DNA from: a virus
Strand: one strand, 5' to 3'
Length of the DNA stretch: 22,026 nucleotides
Virus record (IMG/VR): IMGVR_UViG_3300042890_001057
Coordinates: 1-22,026 of that record
A program made the translations under genes and the position numbers. A model generated the notes under the pieces. The model did not search any database and was not told the origin of the DNA. It saw only the letters and a list, made by a program, of their open reading frames with translations. Below, piece by piece: positions 14,729 through 20,416 of this stretch; position 1 is the stretch's first letter, and each line of letters begins with the position of its first letter.

Positions 14729-14816
14729 GCCCAAAGCGATAGCATATGTAAGCCAAACGGTGCTCTTTACGCACAGCCCAATACTTTATATCCCATATCC
14801 AATCAATTGTGTACAT
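14700..14816 (-). CDS. Possible 38-residue basic aromatic protein upstream of the tmRNA
   Basis: An ATG at 14816, eight bases after the stop of the small membrane protein gene, opens a 38-codon frame: MYTIDWIWDIKYWAVRKEHR then a basic aromatic tail ending RKYYR. Its 3' end overlaps the probable 5' part of the tmRNA acceptor piece, so translation and RNA processing would compete. AGAAAG lies upstream but the spacing is long. The frame could be chance; the argument for it is the tight packing and that no other gene explains 14729-14824. Confidence 0.35.
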   Translation of the reverse strand: MYTIDWIWDIKYWAVRKEHRLAYICYRFGPLFIRKYYR

Positions 14817-14824
14817 TATATATC

Positions 14825-15040
14825 TTACTTTCTCTTTCGCGTGGCCTTCTTCACGGGACCATCGTCATAAGGTGTCCAACGCTTTACAGTACCATCATCC
14901 TGAAGTTTGATAAGCCTCTCACGCTCTAAGGCCTGAATCGTTACAGTAGCACCAAGAATAAATCCTGTGCGTCTGCTATAATAAGCACATACACCAAAAG
15001 AAAGTACCAGAAGAGCAATCATCCAAGTTTCAAGGTACAT
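14825..15040 (-). CDS. Small single-TM membrane protein
   Basis: A 71-residue protein with one N-terminal membrane helix (about 5-22, TWMIALLVLSFGVCAYY) and a cytoplasmic basic tail that includes 'LERERLIKLQDDGTVKRW' and ends KKATRKRK. The 'ale.e.LI.i.ddGtikr' segment is the kind of motif found in small membrane proteins of T4-like phages. Function not recognised. Its ATG overlaps the stop of the exonuclease gene (TAATG at 15038-15042). Confidence 0.7.
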   Translation of the reverse strand: MYLETWMIALLVLSFGVCAYYSRRTGFILGATVTIQALERERLIKLQDDGTVKRWTPYDDGPVKKATRKRK

Positions 15041-15711
15041 TATAGTTTTTCCTGTTTATAGAGATGAATCTTTTCCAGTAGACTTTCAATATACTGGTTC
15101 TTATCGCGTATGAAGACTTGTGGGTGTTCCATGAAATCAACAGATACAAGAATAACAATTTGATCTATGGGTTCACCCACAAGTTCTTCATACATTAGAG
15201 CATACGCAGTACATTGCTCAAAGTAATTTTCTATCCACTCTTCCTTCTTTTCTTTTCTGGAAGTTTTGAAGTCGATGATTGAGAGTGTCTTTCCAAACTC
15301 GGCGATAACATCTGTTCTTCCAGCAACGCCAAGCTTCTCACTGTATAGAGGACTCTCAATATAGCGTATATTGTCGATCAAGTCAAGTGTTTCTTTCATA
15401 TCGTTGAAAGATTGTTTCATGTCAGGCATTACACCATCCAAGAATCCATCTTCACCACGAATGTAACTTTCCATCATGTTATGGAATTTAGTTCCGCGCA
15501 GGGACGCGCGTGTAGAAACTCTATCAGCTTCCTCATGACCAACGCGATTGCGCCACTCAATCATAGCCTTCTTTTTGAAATGGCCGAGAACAGTTGTGAC
15601 AGATGGAAGTTTGACACCGTTGGGAGAGATATAAAACCTCTCCCCAGTGCTTTCATCCACCTCAAGCTGTTTAAGCTCGGGCATTCCTTCGACAAAATTA
15701 AATTTCTTCAT
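15040..15711 (-). CDS. PD-(D/E)XK exonuclease, RecB/Cas4-like
   Basis: A 223-residue nuclease with the RecB-family order of motifs: 'RGTKFHNMMESY' (H77), 'GVAGRTDVIAEF' (D134), 'LSIIDFKTS' (D147, K149) and 'QCTAYALMYEE' (Q166, Y170, the QxxxY motif). No iron-sulphur cysteine set is present, so it is not a Cas4 of the FeS type. Phage members are thought to act in recombination, DNA repair or host DNA breakdown. It overlaps phoH by four bases (ATGA at 15708-15711) and the next small gene by one base, forming a phoH-exonuclease-membrane protein operon. Confidence 0.88.
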   Translation of the reverse strand: MKKFNFVEGMPELKQLEVDESTGERFYISPNGVKLPSVTTVLGHFKKKAMIEWRNRVGHEEADRVSTRASLRGTKFHNMMESYIRGEDGFLDGVMPDMKQSFNDMKETLDLIDNIRYIESPLYSEKLGVAGRTDVIAEFGKTLSIIDFKTSRKEKKEEWIENYFEQCTAYALMYEELVGEPIDQIVILVSVDFMEHPQVFIRDKNQYIESLLEKIHLYKQEKL

Positions 15712-16421
15712 AAACCCATTGCGTCTTTCTGTATTATATATGACTTCACCAGACCAGAACGCACAATATCTTCCTTCATGAATTCCACATGCTCAAATGT
15801 ATTGATACGCTTTGTAATGGCCATCAACTGTGTGATGCCTTCCTGTTCGTGTCTCTTTAGTAAGTCTGTCTGTCTAAAGTCACCACACACGATGATACGA
15901 GATTCATCACCCATGCGTGTCATTACTGTGTCTGCTTCTTGGAAAGTCAAGTTCTGGCTTTCGTCCAATATTACAATCGCTTTGTTGAATGTGATACCAC
16001 GCAAGAATGAAGTGGTTGTGAACTGGACAATTCCCTTCATCTTGAGTATATCGTAACCATCACCTCTTCCAAACAAACTATCGCAAATCTCACGATATGG
16101 TTCTTCATAGACAGCAGCCTTTTCTTTCATTGAACCTGGAAGAAATCCCATATCTCTGGAAGGTACAACCGAGCGAACAATGATTATTTTATTATATATT
16201 GAGTTGCCTGTCAAGATTTCATTTAGAGCAAGATACAAAGCACAGAATGTTTTTCCTGTTCCAGCAAAACCATGTAGCATTAGATGATAGCCTTGTCGAT
16301 ATGAACTGAATGCTTTCTCCTGATTTGCTGTGAGAGGCTTGATTGTTCTTAACTCAAAATGAGCAGCCTGCTTCTGTTGTGCTTCTGGTTGTGGTTTCTT
16401 GTTCTTAGGTTTTCTAGACAT
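15708..16421 (-). CDS. phoH: PhoH-like ATPase
   Basis: A 237-residue PhoH-family P-loop ATPase: Walker A GFAGTGKT (about 51-58), Walker B with VILDESQN (about 150-157), and the typical 'KIIIVRSVVPSRDMGFLPG' and 'ESRIIVCGDFRQTDL' segments. The DEsQN box and 'GD.rQtDl' sensor are diagnostic of the family. PhoH is widespread in marine and soil myoviruses, with proposed RNA-related or phosphate-stress roles that remain unsettled. The start at 16421 has AAAGGAGA at ideal spacing. A longer frame from 16505 would translate through the hairpin at 16439-16477 and is rejected. Confidence 0.93.
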   Translation of the reverse strand: MSRKPKNKKPQPEAQQKQAAHFELRTIKPLTANQEKAFSSYRQGYHLMLHGFAGTGKTFCALYLALNEILTGNSIYNKIIIVRSVVPSRDMGFLPGSMKEKAAVYEEPYREICDSLFGRGDGYDILKMKGIVQFTTTSFLRGITFNKAIVILDESQNLTFQEADTVMTRMGDESRIIVCGDFRQTDLLKRHEQEGITQLMAITKRINTFEHVEFMKEDIVRSGLVKSYIIQKDAMGL

Positions 16422-16438
16422 GTTGTCTCCTTTAAAAG

Positions 16439-16477
16439 CAAAGGGGAACGAATCACCTGCGTGACCATTCCCCTTTG
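16439..16477 (-). terminator. Hairpin after the homing endonuclease, before phoH
   Basis: A perfect 10-bp outer stem CAAAGGGGAA / TTCCCCTTTG encloses an inner TCAC-CTGC-GTGA hairpin (16453-16464 as read on the plus strand). On the minus strand a short CTTTT follows. It lies in the 80 bases between the GIY-YIG gene and phoH and could be an attenuator or a processing/stability element rather than a full terminator. Confidence 0.65.
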
Positions 16478-16501
16478 AAACTTGCGACTTTCTTTTTGAC
16501 T

Positions 16502-17032
16502 TCATACTGGTCTAACAGAATAACCTTTGTGACTGTTTCTTTCGCCAGCAGATACCCTATATAAACAACTCGTTGTGAGATTGTTGTTTCTGGCAAAGTT
16601 TGCCAAGTTTTTAATCTTCATCTCTTTACCTGAAGGATCAGTTATAATCCATTCTTGAGATTTGGCATCAATCATGTTCTTAATGTGTCTTGATTTTTGT
16701 TTTTTGCCAAGTTTGGCTTTACGCATTTTTTCGCGTTGAACTTCCGAATAAACGATACCTGTACCGCCATCGCCGCCATCAGTTTTGTTTCTAAGTATGC
16801 CACTATTTTTATCTATACGGCCATACCAAAAAATCATTCTTCTTTCAAGAGCGGCAGCACCGATTTGAGTAAGATTTGATTCAAGAAGCACAATAAGTGA
16901 TTTATTTTTAGGAGTGCTAATACCATGTTTACGATGTTCAACTGAATCCCATGCCCTATATTTTTTACCCTTACCTATATAATAGGGCATTCCATCGGAT
17001 TGACGCAAGTATGCGTAAACATAATATTCCAT
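16502..17032 (-). CDS. GIY-YIG homing endonuclease with NUMOD-like DNA-binding end
   Basis: A 176-residue protein. The N-terminal 75 residues are a GIY-YIG nuclease of the 'YVYAYLR...PYYIGKGKKYRAW' variant, with the expected catalytic Arg R26 and Glu E63 (ALERRMIFWYGR). A linker carries a basic 'REKMRKAKLGKK' segment (NUMOD3-like), and the C-terminus 'EWIITDPSGKEMKIKNLANFARNN' reads as a NUMOD1-like helix-turn-helix. Free-standing endonucleases of this type (Seg-like) cut intronless alleles to spread between phages. The ATG overlaps the stop of the FmdB-like gene. It is inserted just before phoH and is followed by a strong hairpin. Confidence 0.9.
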   Translation of the reverse strand: MEYYVYAYLRQSDGMPYYIGKGKKYRAWDSVEHRKHGISTPKNKSLIVLLESNLTQIGAAALERRMIFWYGRIDKNSGILRNKTDGGDGGTGIVYSEVQREKMRKAKLGKKQKSRHIKNMIDAKSQEWIITDPSGKEMKIKNLANFARNNNLTTSCLYRVSAGERNSHKGYSVRPV

Positions 17033-17292
17033 TAAACTTCCTTAGGTATGTGCCATCTTTTTTCTAATACATCCTTTTTGGCACCAGGAGCAGTTTCCTT
17101 GATGCGACCTAAAACATACTTCTGGAAATCTGATGGAGGTTTTGTGATGCCCATGCCGACAGGATCAGCAATGTTGATGCGAAATGTTTGAACGAGATTT
17201 GGAAAATCCACTAAAAACTCTTGGAGTTGTTCATATGTCAAATCATATACAAACTCTTCGCCCGTCTCTTTGTCTTCGAAACTGTAAATCAT
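17032..17292 (-). CDS. FmdB-like conserved phage protein
   Basis: An 86-residue protein beginning 'MIYSFEDKETGEEFVYDLTYEQLQEFL', like the 'MP.YeF.c..cGe.fe..' opening of FmdB-type proteins but with the cysteines missing. It then has 'ADPVGMGITKPPSDFQKYVLGRIKE', a motif found in T4-like phage homologues ('DP...g..kp...F...l..ik'). Function unknown. TATAAATA lies at the predicted late-promoter position with the start point falling on the ATG itself. AAGGA is present but about 15 bases from the ATG. It is coupled to the homing endonuclease by a TAATG overlap. Confidence 0.8.
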   Translation of the reverse strand: MIYSFEDKETGEEFVYDLTYEQLQEFLVDFPNLVQTFRINIADPVGMGITKPPSDFQKYVLGRIKETAPGAKKDVLEKRWHIPKEV

Positions 17293-17297
17293 AATAC

Positions 17298-17305
17298 TAT
17301 TTATA
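17298..17305 (-). promoter_or_regulatory. T4-type late promoter upstream of the FmdB-like gene
   Basis: The exact octamer TATAAATA lies in the 23-base gap before the ATG at 17292. By T4 spacing (-13 to -6) transcription would begin at 17292, the A of the ATG, implying a leaderless message or a second upstream start. Confidence 0.55.
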
Positions 17306-17315
17306 ATCCTTCATT

Positions 17316-17573
17316 CTAAAAATCGTTATTAGCAGTCACATATTCTTTTATGATAGTGAAAAAGTTACCAAACAAGAATCCAATAGAAATACCCGACCAC
17401 TCTCGTAGTGTATCGGGTAATGGTGTATTGGGATATACTGTTTGGAGATATACAGAAGCAGATACAATAGAAAGTATCAGCAGGACAGATAGAATCCATC
17501 CGCTGATTAGAATGCCTGTGACAAGATTTTTGGTTCTTGAGCTTGGTTTTGTGTTACTTGGTTGTTCTGTCAT
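17316..17573 (-). CDS. Two-TM small membrane protein, possible holin
   Basis: An 85-residue protein: a polar N-terminus, a long membrane helix (about 14-42, NLVTGILISGWILSVLLILS), a polar loop (NTPLPDTLREW), and a second amphipathic helix (about 60-80, ISIGFLFGNFFTIIKEYV) with a short charged end. Size and layout resemble class II holins, but many small phage membrane proteins look the same and no endolysin gene is adjacent. The start is uncertain: the ATG at 17573 lacks a clear ribosome site, while a TTG at 17591 has AAAGG upstream and would add six residues. It is the last gene of the run behind the late promoter at 18748. Confidence 0.6.
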   Translation of the reverse strand: MTEQPSNTKPSSRTKNLVTGILISGWILSVLLILSIVSASVYLQTVYPNTPLPDTLREWSGISIGFLFGNFFTIIKEYVTANNDF

Positions 17574-17594
17574 CTTGTCTGTATTTAGCAAACA

Positions 17595-17801
17595 TCATTT
17601 GCCTTTCAGCGCGGCACAGGCGTTGTCATAGATCGTCACTGGCATGTCGCCGTGTGGCACATAACTCAGCACATCCCGCAGCGCCGCCCGCAGCCGTTCA
17701 ATCTCGGCCTGTTGTTCTACCAATTTTGCCGAAGCTTCTGCCAGTTCTATTTCCATAGAACGACACTGCCATACCTTATGACACTGATCAATCAAATCCA
17801 T
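17595..17801 (-). CDS. Small coiled-coil protein, function unknown
   Basis: A 68-residue protein with a helix-rich 'LAEASAKLVEQQAEIERLRAAL' coiled coil (about 20-42) and a tail 'DNACAALKGK'. Small proteins of this style, a coiled coil followed by a 'A..AL..k' end, are common in temperate and lytic phages. The start at 17801 has GAGG upstream and overlaps the previous gene by ten bases; an alternative ATG at 17825 with AAGGA would add eight residues. It is clearly more GC-rich than its neighbours, which suggests a separate origin. Confidence 0.65.
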   Translation of the reverse strand: MDLIDQCHKVWQCRSMEIELAEASAKLVEQQAEIERLRAALRDVLSYVPHGDMPVTIYDNACAALKGK

Positions 17802-18322
17802 TCGGGCGCCTCGCGTTTTGTCCATTTGTGCATCCTTGCCTTTGCCCCACGATAATAGTTGCGATATGATGCGACAGAATCGTTTGGCACTTTGTATTCG
17901 TCAGGCATTGCTGGTGTTACAGGTGTTAGATAGAACACGCGAATGTTATGAGGTGTTCTCATAAGCCATTCACTCATGCTATCACACTTATGTACCTTGC
18001 CATACCGATGAGTGTATTCGGCCAGCAATCCTAAGAAATGACAATAGAGCCAGTTATAGTTGTTGTTAGATGAGCGGCACCACACAGCCGAAGGATGCGA
18101 CACATGCGTGGCTGAATATAGATGCTGCTCTCGCTCATCAGGCAAACGCCAACGCTTGACATTGCGACCAGTCTTGGTCTTGTCAATATATTGTTCGCCA
18201 TCAAGAACGCGATGAGCGGTGGATAAAAGCTGTGCGGTCTCGAGGATCATCTTGACCACATGCTTGTCCACCATCCACATCGCAGACTGGATTGGATCTT
18301 TATCGATTGCGAATATGTTCAT
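17792..18322 (-). CDS. Widespread phage protein with DKHVVKMILE motif, function unknown
   Basis: A 176-residue soluble protein with motifs I recognise from many phage genomes: 'DKHVVKMILETAQLLSTAHRVLDG' (about 19-42), 'HPSAVWCRSSNNNYNWL' (about 76-92), 'YTHRYGKVHK', and the ending 'YRNYYRGAKARMHKWTKREAPEW'. The conserved His, Lys, Trp and Asn residues suggest an enzyme. Related sequences are sometimes labelled pyrimidine-dimer glycosylase, but I cannot see a DenV-like active site and do not adopt that name. The ATG at 18322 overlaps the stop of the previous gene (ATGA) and is preceded by AAAGAA. Confidence 0.85.
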   Translation of the reverse strand: MNIFAIDKDPIQSAMWMVDKHVVKMILETAQLLSTAHRVLDGEQYIDKTKTGRNVKRWRLPDEREQHLYSATHVSHPSAVWCRSSNNNYNWLYCHFLGLLAEYTHRYGKVHKCDSMSEWLMRTPHNIRVFYLTPVTPAMPDEYKVPNDSVASYRNYYRGAKARMHKWTKREAPEWI

Positions 18323-18498
18323 TGGTTCTTTACGCAAACATAGGCTATTTCCTTTTTGGTACCACTAACAAGAGCACCAAGTTGAGATCCAGCGGCTTCA
18401 CAAACTTCCTGAGAAGCCATCGGCACATTGGTCAATGATACTGAGTCTGTATTACCCCACATACCAACATGTACAAAAACAATCAATACCCATTGCAT
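18319..18498 (-). CDS. 59-residue exported protein with two cysteines
   Basis: A short frame from an ATG at 18498: MQWVLIVFVHVGMWGNTDSV, then 'PMASQEVCEAAGSQLGALV' and 'EIAYVCVKNQ'. Residues 1-15 are hydrophobic enough for a signal sequence or a short anchor, and C33 and C55 could form a disulphide in the periplasm. The stop overlaps the next gene by four bases (ATGA), and the start is three bases after the stop of the other exported protein. Such tight packing at both ends and the Cys pair make a real gene likely. Function unknown. Confidence 0.7.
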   Translation of the reverse strand: MQWVLIVFVHVGMWGNTDSVSLTNVPMASQEVCEAAGSQLGALVSGTKKEIAYVCVKNQ

Positions 18499-18501
18499 AT
18501 T

Positions 18502-18720
18502 TTAATCCTCGATTGCGTCAATACGAAAAACTTGATTGGGTGAAACATTCAGTGTACGATCCAAATCGATACTACCGTCTGGATTCCATGAACGAACACG
18601 GATCTTCTTGACGCCCGCAGGCACCTTCCATGTTGCGTTATTGCGTTGAGTAGCAGCGGTGGCTACAGCAGCAAAAAAAGGCAGGGCTGATAGCCCTGCT
18701 ACAAGGGAGCGTCTAAGCAT
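18502..18720 (-). CDS. Small exported protein with VPAGV beta motif
   Basis: A 72-residue protein with a signal peptide (MLRRSLVAGLSALPFFAAVA, cut after about residue 23). The mature part is 'ATWKVPAGVKKIRVRSWNPDGS', the 'W.vPaGv..irVr.w..dG' motif seen at the beginnings of beta-sandwich domains in phage tail and surface proteins. It ends in a short acidic tail. GAGGAAA lies before the ATG. It is the first gene behind a late promoter at 18748-18755 and is followed by a second small exported protein, which suggests a late envelope role (lysis or exclusion), not virion structure. Confidence 0.7.
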   Translation of the reverse strand: MLRRSLVAGLSALPFFAAVATAATQRNNATWKVPAGVKKIRVRSWNPDGSIDLDRTLNVSPNQVFRIDAIED

Positions 18721-18747
18721 TTGTATTTCCTCATTTTGTTATAGTTA

Positions 18748-18755
18748 TATTTATA
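18748..18755 (-). promoter_or_regulatory. T4-type late promoter for the exported-protein run
   Basis: TATAAATA is exact on the minus strand. The predicted start point is near 18742, giving a leader of about 22 bases that contains GAGGAAA before the ATG at 18720. It lies in the 37-base gap after the winged-helix gene. Confidence 0.7.
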
Positions 18756-18757
18756 CC

Positions 18758-19315
18758 TTACTTGAGGAAGTTGGCCACATCGATACCGTCCATGGAATCC
18801 CAGTCGGGATCAACAGAGTAGGTACCACCAGCATACTCGCCACCATTCTTCATGCCGATTTCAGCCAGCAAGCGGTCAGCCATAGCGTCGGCGTGATCCT
18901 TTAGAGCATTACGGGCTGCCTTCTTGACAGGCGCGCTCGGCGTCTGCTTGGACTGGCGGACCTTGACCGGCTTAGATGCCTTCGACTTTGCAGCCTTTTC
19001 AAAAACGGCTTTGGCATCACGCTTCACTCGCGCACTCTTCATATTAGAGGTCGCAGTCTTATTCTGACCGCGCTTGGCAGGCGGCACCCACTGGTAGTCA
19101 CGGGTAGCGGAATCACCGTCGGAGATAAACTTGTACTCGGTCACGGTACGACCAGTCTTGACAGTCTCAATCTCATAGCCGCGGAGCTTGAGATAGCAGA
19201 CATACTTGGAAGCATAGGCACCTTGGCCTACGTGCTTTTCAATCTGAGCGGGTGTAGCAGAACCCTTCTCTTTAAGGAACGCAAGGGCGCGATCATGGGC
19301 AGCAATCTTAGTCAT
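18758..19315 (-). CDS. Winged-helix-like, Lys/Ala-rich DNA-binding protein
   Basis: A 185-residue protein. Residues about 1-65 look like a winged helix-turn-helix ('ALAFLKEKGSATPAQIEKHV', then 'SKYVCYLKLRGYEIETVKTGRTVTEYKFI' as helix and wing). Residues about 75-145 are rich in Lys, Ala, Ser and Pro, like the tails of histone H1-like and AlgP-like proteins. The C-terminus is acidic (DWDSMDGIDVANFLK). It has a strong promoter with a palindrome of its own at 19353-19381, as expected for an abundant, possibly autoregulated protein. A nucleoid or transcription role is likely. It is GC-rich with C-ending codons, like gp32. Confidence 0.7.
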   Translation of the reverse strand: MTKIAAHDRALAFLKEKGSATPAQIEKHVGQGAYASKYVCYLKLRGYEIETVKTGRTVTEYKFISDGDSATRDYQWVPPAKRGQNKTATSNMKSARVKRDAKAVFEKAAKSKASKPVKVRQSKQTPSAPVKKAARNALKDHADAMADRLLAEIGMKNGGEYAGGTYSVDPDWDSMDGIDVANFLK

Positions 19316-19352
19316 GTGTGTGTTTTCCTGTGTTTATTGAGTTAACTTGGAT

Positions 19353-19381
19353 ATAATAGCAGGTATATCCAGACCTGTCAA
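19353..19381 (-). promoter_or_regulatory. Sigma70-like promoter with internal palindrome
   Basis: On the minus strand TTGACA (19376-19381) and TATTAT (19353-19358) are 17 bases apart, with TGC before the -10. The inverted repeat CAGGT-N8-ACCTG (19360-19377) is centred at the same distance from the -10 as the palindrome in the gp32 promoter. The -35 contains the TGA stop of the upstream gene, again as at gp32. Confidence 0.85.
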
Positions 19382-19569
19382 GCCCAAATGAAGTCTTCAG
19401 GCGTTTCGCGGTGGATTTCTTCCAGAACAGCACGAACATCGGAACGAATAGCGCGAGGTTCGTACATGTAGACATAGGCATAGATGGTGGCCTCGTCGCG
19501 CATTCCACGTTCAACAGCCGTCCAGACCAGTTCTTGGATATCCATGATGAAGTCCTTCATTCGTGCCAT
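19378..19569 (-). CDS. Small conserved protein, last of the TAATG chain
   Basis: A 63-residue acidic helical protein (MARMKDFIMDIQELVWTAVE, then 'RDEATIYAYVYMYEPRAIRSDVRAVLEEI'). No membrane helix or known motif. It begins in a TAATG overlap with the upstream 55-residue gene and its stop codon is part of the -35 box of the next promoter. Function unknown. Confidence 0.7.
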   Translation of the reverse strand: MARMKDFIMDIQELVWTAVERGMRDEATIYAYVYMYEPRAIRSDVRAVLEEIHRETPEDFIWA

Positions 19570-19736
19570 TATCTCTTCTCCCTAAAAGATTCCATCCATT
19601 CGACCAAAAGGTCTGTTGCTTCCTTGCGCGGAATATCAAATACCCGCTGAACATAGGGAGTGGCACCAAACATGTTGGTGATCCCGGAATCACGCAGGGC
19701 GTTTAGGTAATCGAATACCCGTACCTTGTCAGCCAT
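19569..19736 (-). CDS. 55-residue conserved-looking protein
   Basis: A frame from the ATG at 19736: MADKVRVFDYLNALRDSGIT, then 'NMFGATPYVQRVFDIPRKEATDLLVEWMESFREKR'. Both ends are set by TAATG overlaps with neighbours (19734-19738 and 19567-19571), a pattern that chance would rarely give. The closing 'F.i.rkeA..ll..WM..f' is typical of small phage and host accessory proteins. I recognise no function. Confidence 0.8.
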   Translation of the reverse strand: MADKVRVFDYLNALRDSGITNMFGATPYVQRVFDIPRKEATDLLVEWMESFREKR

Positions 19737-20023
19737 TATGCATATCTCCGTCGAGTGGGATCAGTTTCATGGAAGGTGTGCTTCGGTGCTTGCCCCTCAA
19801 CCCAGCGAATACCTGGCTTGGACTTGGTGATCACCTTATCATCAAGATAAGAGTATCCGCAATATCGGCCAGCCGAGAGCAGAGCCGCTTCGAGCAGATC
19901 AATCATACCTGTGCGCCGAGCGACCGAAGCCGGATCATCGCCGCCCTGATAATCGGCCGCGAGATAACCGTTGGCATAATCAAGCAAAGCGTCAACGGGA
20001 ATGGTCTTGCGAAACTTAGCCAT
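19736..20023 (-). CDS. Conserved phage protein with YSYLDDKVITKSKPGIRW motif
   Basis: A 95-residue soluble protein: 'AKFRKTIPVDALLDYANGYLA', 'RTGMIDLLEAALLSAGRYCGYSYLD' and 'SKPGIRWVEGQ' with a charged end. The 'l..v..iLe.aLh.aG.Y.GF.YL......PGir' pattern is one I associate with a common family of unknown function in phages and prophages. It starts in a TAATG overlap with the gene at 20023-20247 and ends in another. Confidence 0.75.
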   Translation of the reverse strand: MAKFRKTIPVDALLDYANGYLAADYQGGDDPASVARRTGMIDLLEAALLSAGRYCGYSYLDDKVITKSKPGIRWVEGQAPKHTFHETDPTRRRYA

Positions 20024-20247
20024 TAGCGAAGATTCCTTTCGGGGTTGCAGAAATCAACATCCTCAGCAAACTTTTGTGCGAGGGAAATGAAAGTCATAAA
20101 ATCGGAAACATCTCCCTTGCGGGCCGCTTGAAAAGCTTCGGCGATATAGTTGGCAGCCAATCGAATATTGGCATTCGGATGATTTACAACCGTAGCGTGA
20201 AACTTTGCTTTTTCGCGGGCAGTCTTGATCGGGCGGTAGGTCTTCAT
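20023..20247 (-). CDS. Small helical protein, first of the TAATG chain
   Basis: A 74-residue protein (MKTYRPIKTAREKAKFHATV...NANIRLAANYIAEAFQAARKGDVSDFMTF). Entirely helical, no recognised family. The start at 20247 is chosen because GAGAGAG lies at good spacing, whereas an upstream ATG at 20268 has no ribosome site and falls at about the transcription start of the promoter at 20271-20303. It leads a four-gene chain with TAATG joints. Confidence 0.7.
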   Translation of the reverse strand: MKTYRPIKTAREKAKFHATVVNHPNANIRLAANYIAEAFQAARKGDVSDFMTFISLAQKFAEDVDFCNPERNLR

Positions 20248-20270
20248 GGATTTCTCTCTCACTGTCATAT

Positions 20271-20303
20271 ACTATAGATGGGGATGGCAAGTCGGTTTTT
20301 CAA
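20271..20303 (-). promoter_or_regulatory. Repeated promoter-like element, copy 1
   Basis: The minus strand carries the 15-mer ATCCCCATCTATAGT (20271-20285), whose TATAGT is a plausible -10, and TTGAA (20299-20303) upstream. The same 15-mer with TTGAA at exactly the same distance occurs at 21112-21144. The TTGAA-to-TATAGT distance is too long for a standard sigma70 -35, so ATCCCC may be the main recognition block. Confidence 0.7.
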
Positions 20304-20350
20304 GAGCGGAATTCATGTTTTTTTGCATGGTAGGTATGCATCCACCGCAT

Positions 20351-20409
20351 GGCTAAGTCATTGATTTCATTGGGATGGGGTTTTCGGCTAAGTGCTTGAT
20401 ATCATTGGG
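20351..20409. repeat. Two imperfect 24-bp direct repeats
   Basis: GGCTAAGTCATTGATTTCAT-TGGG (20351-20374) and GGCTAAGTGCTTGATATCAT-TGGG (20386-20409) differ at three positions and have a 35-base period. They occupy the non-coding stretch 20304-20450 between an operon promoter and the end of the upstream gene. No coding frame spans both. Role unknown. Confidence 0.75.
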
Positions 20410-20416
20410 TCTGATT

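Noticed and set aside
14560-14745. A 61-codon minus-strand frame across the tmRNA linker and acceptor piece
   Set aside because: It is explained by the tmRNA: the bases form the acceptor stem, T-arm and linker stem, the frame has no ribosome site and the peptide has no protein-like pattern.
14370-14824. A tRNA gene in the gene-poor stretch
   Set aside because: The tRNA-like features (CCA end, T-arm) belong to the tmRNA; there is no anticodon arm or complete cloverleaf.
15412-16056. A 214-codon plus-strand frame
   Set aside because: Antisense to the exonuclease and PhoH genes, both of which have clear catalytic motifs.
17792-18322. Naming this gene a pyrimidine-dimer glycosylase
   Set aside because: Related sequences may carry that label, but the DenV N-terminal catalytic Thr and its surroundings are not visible here.
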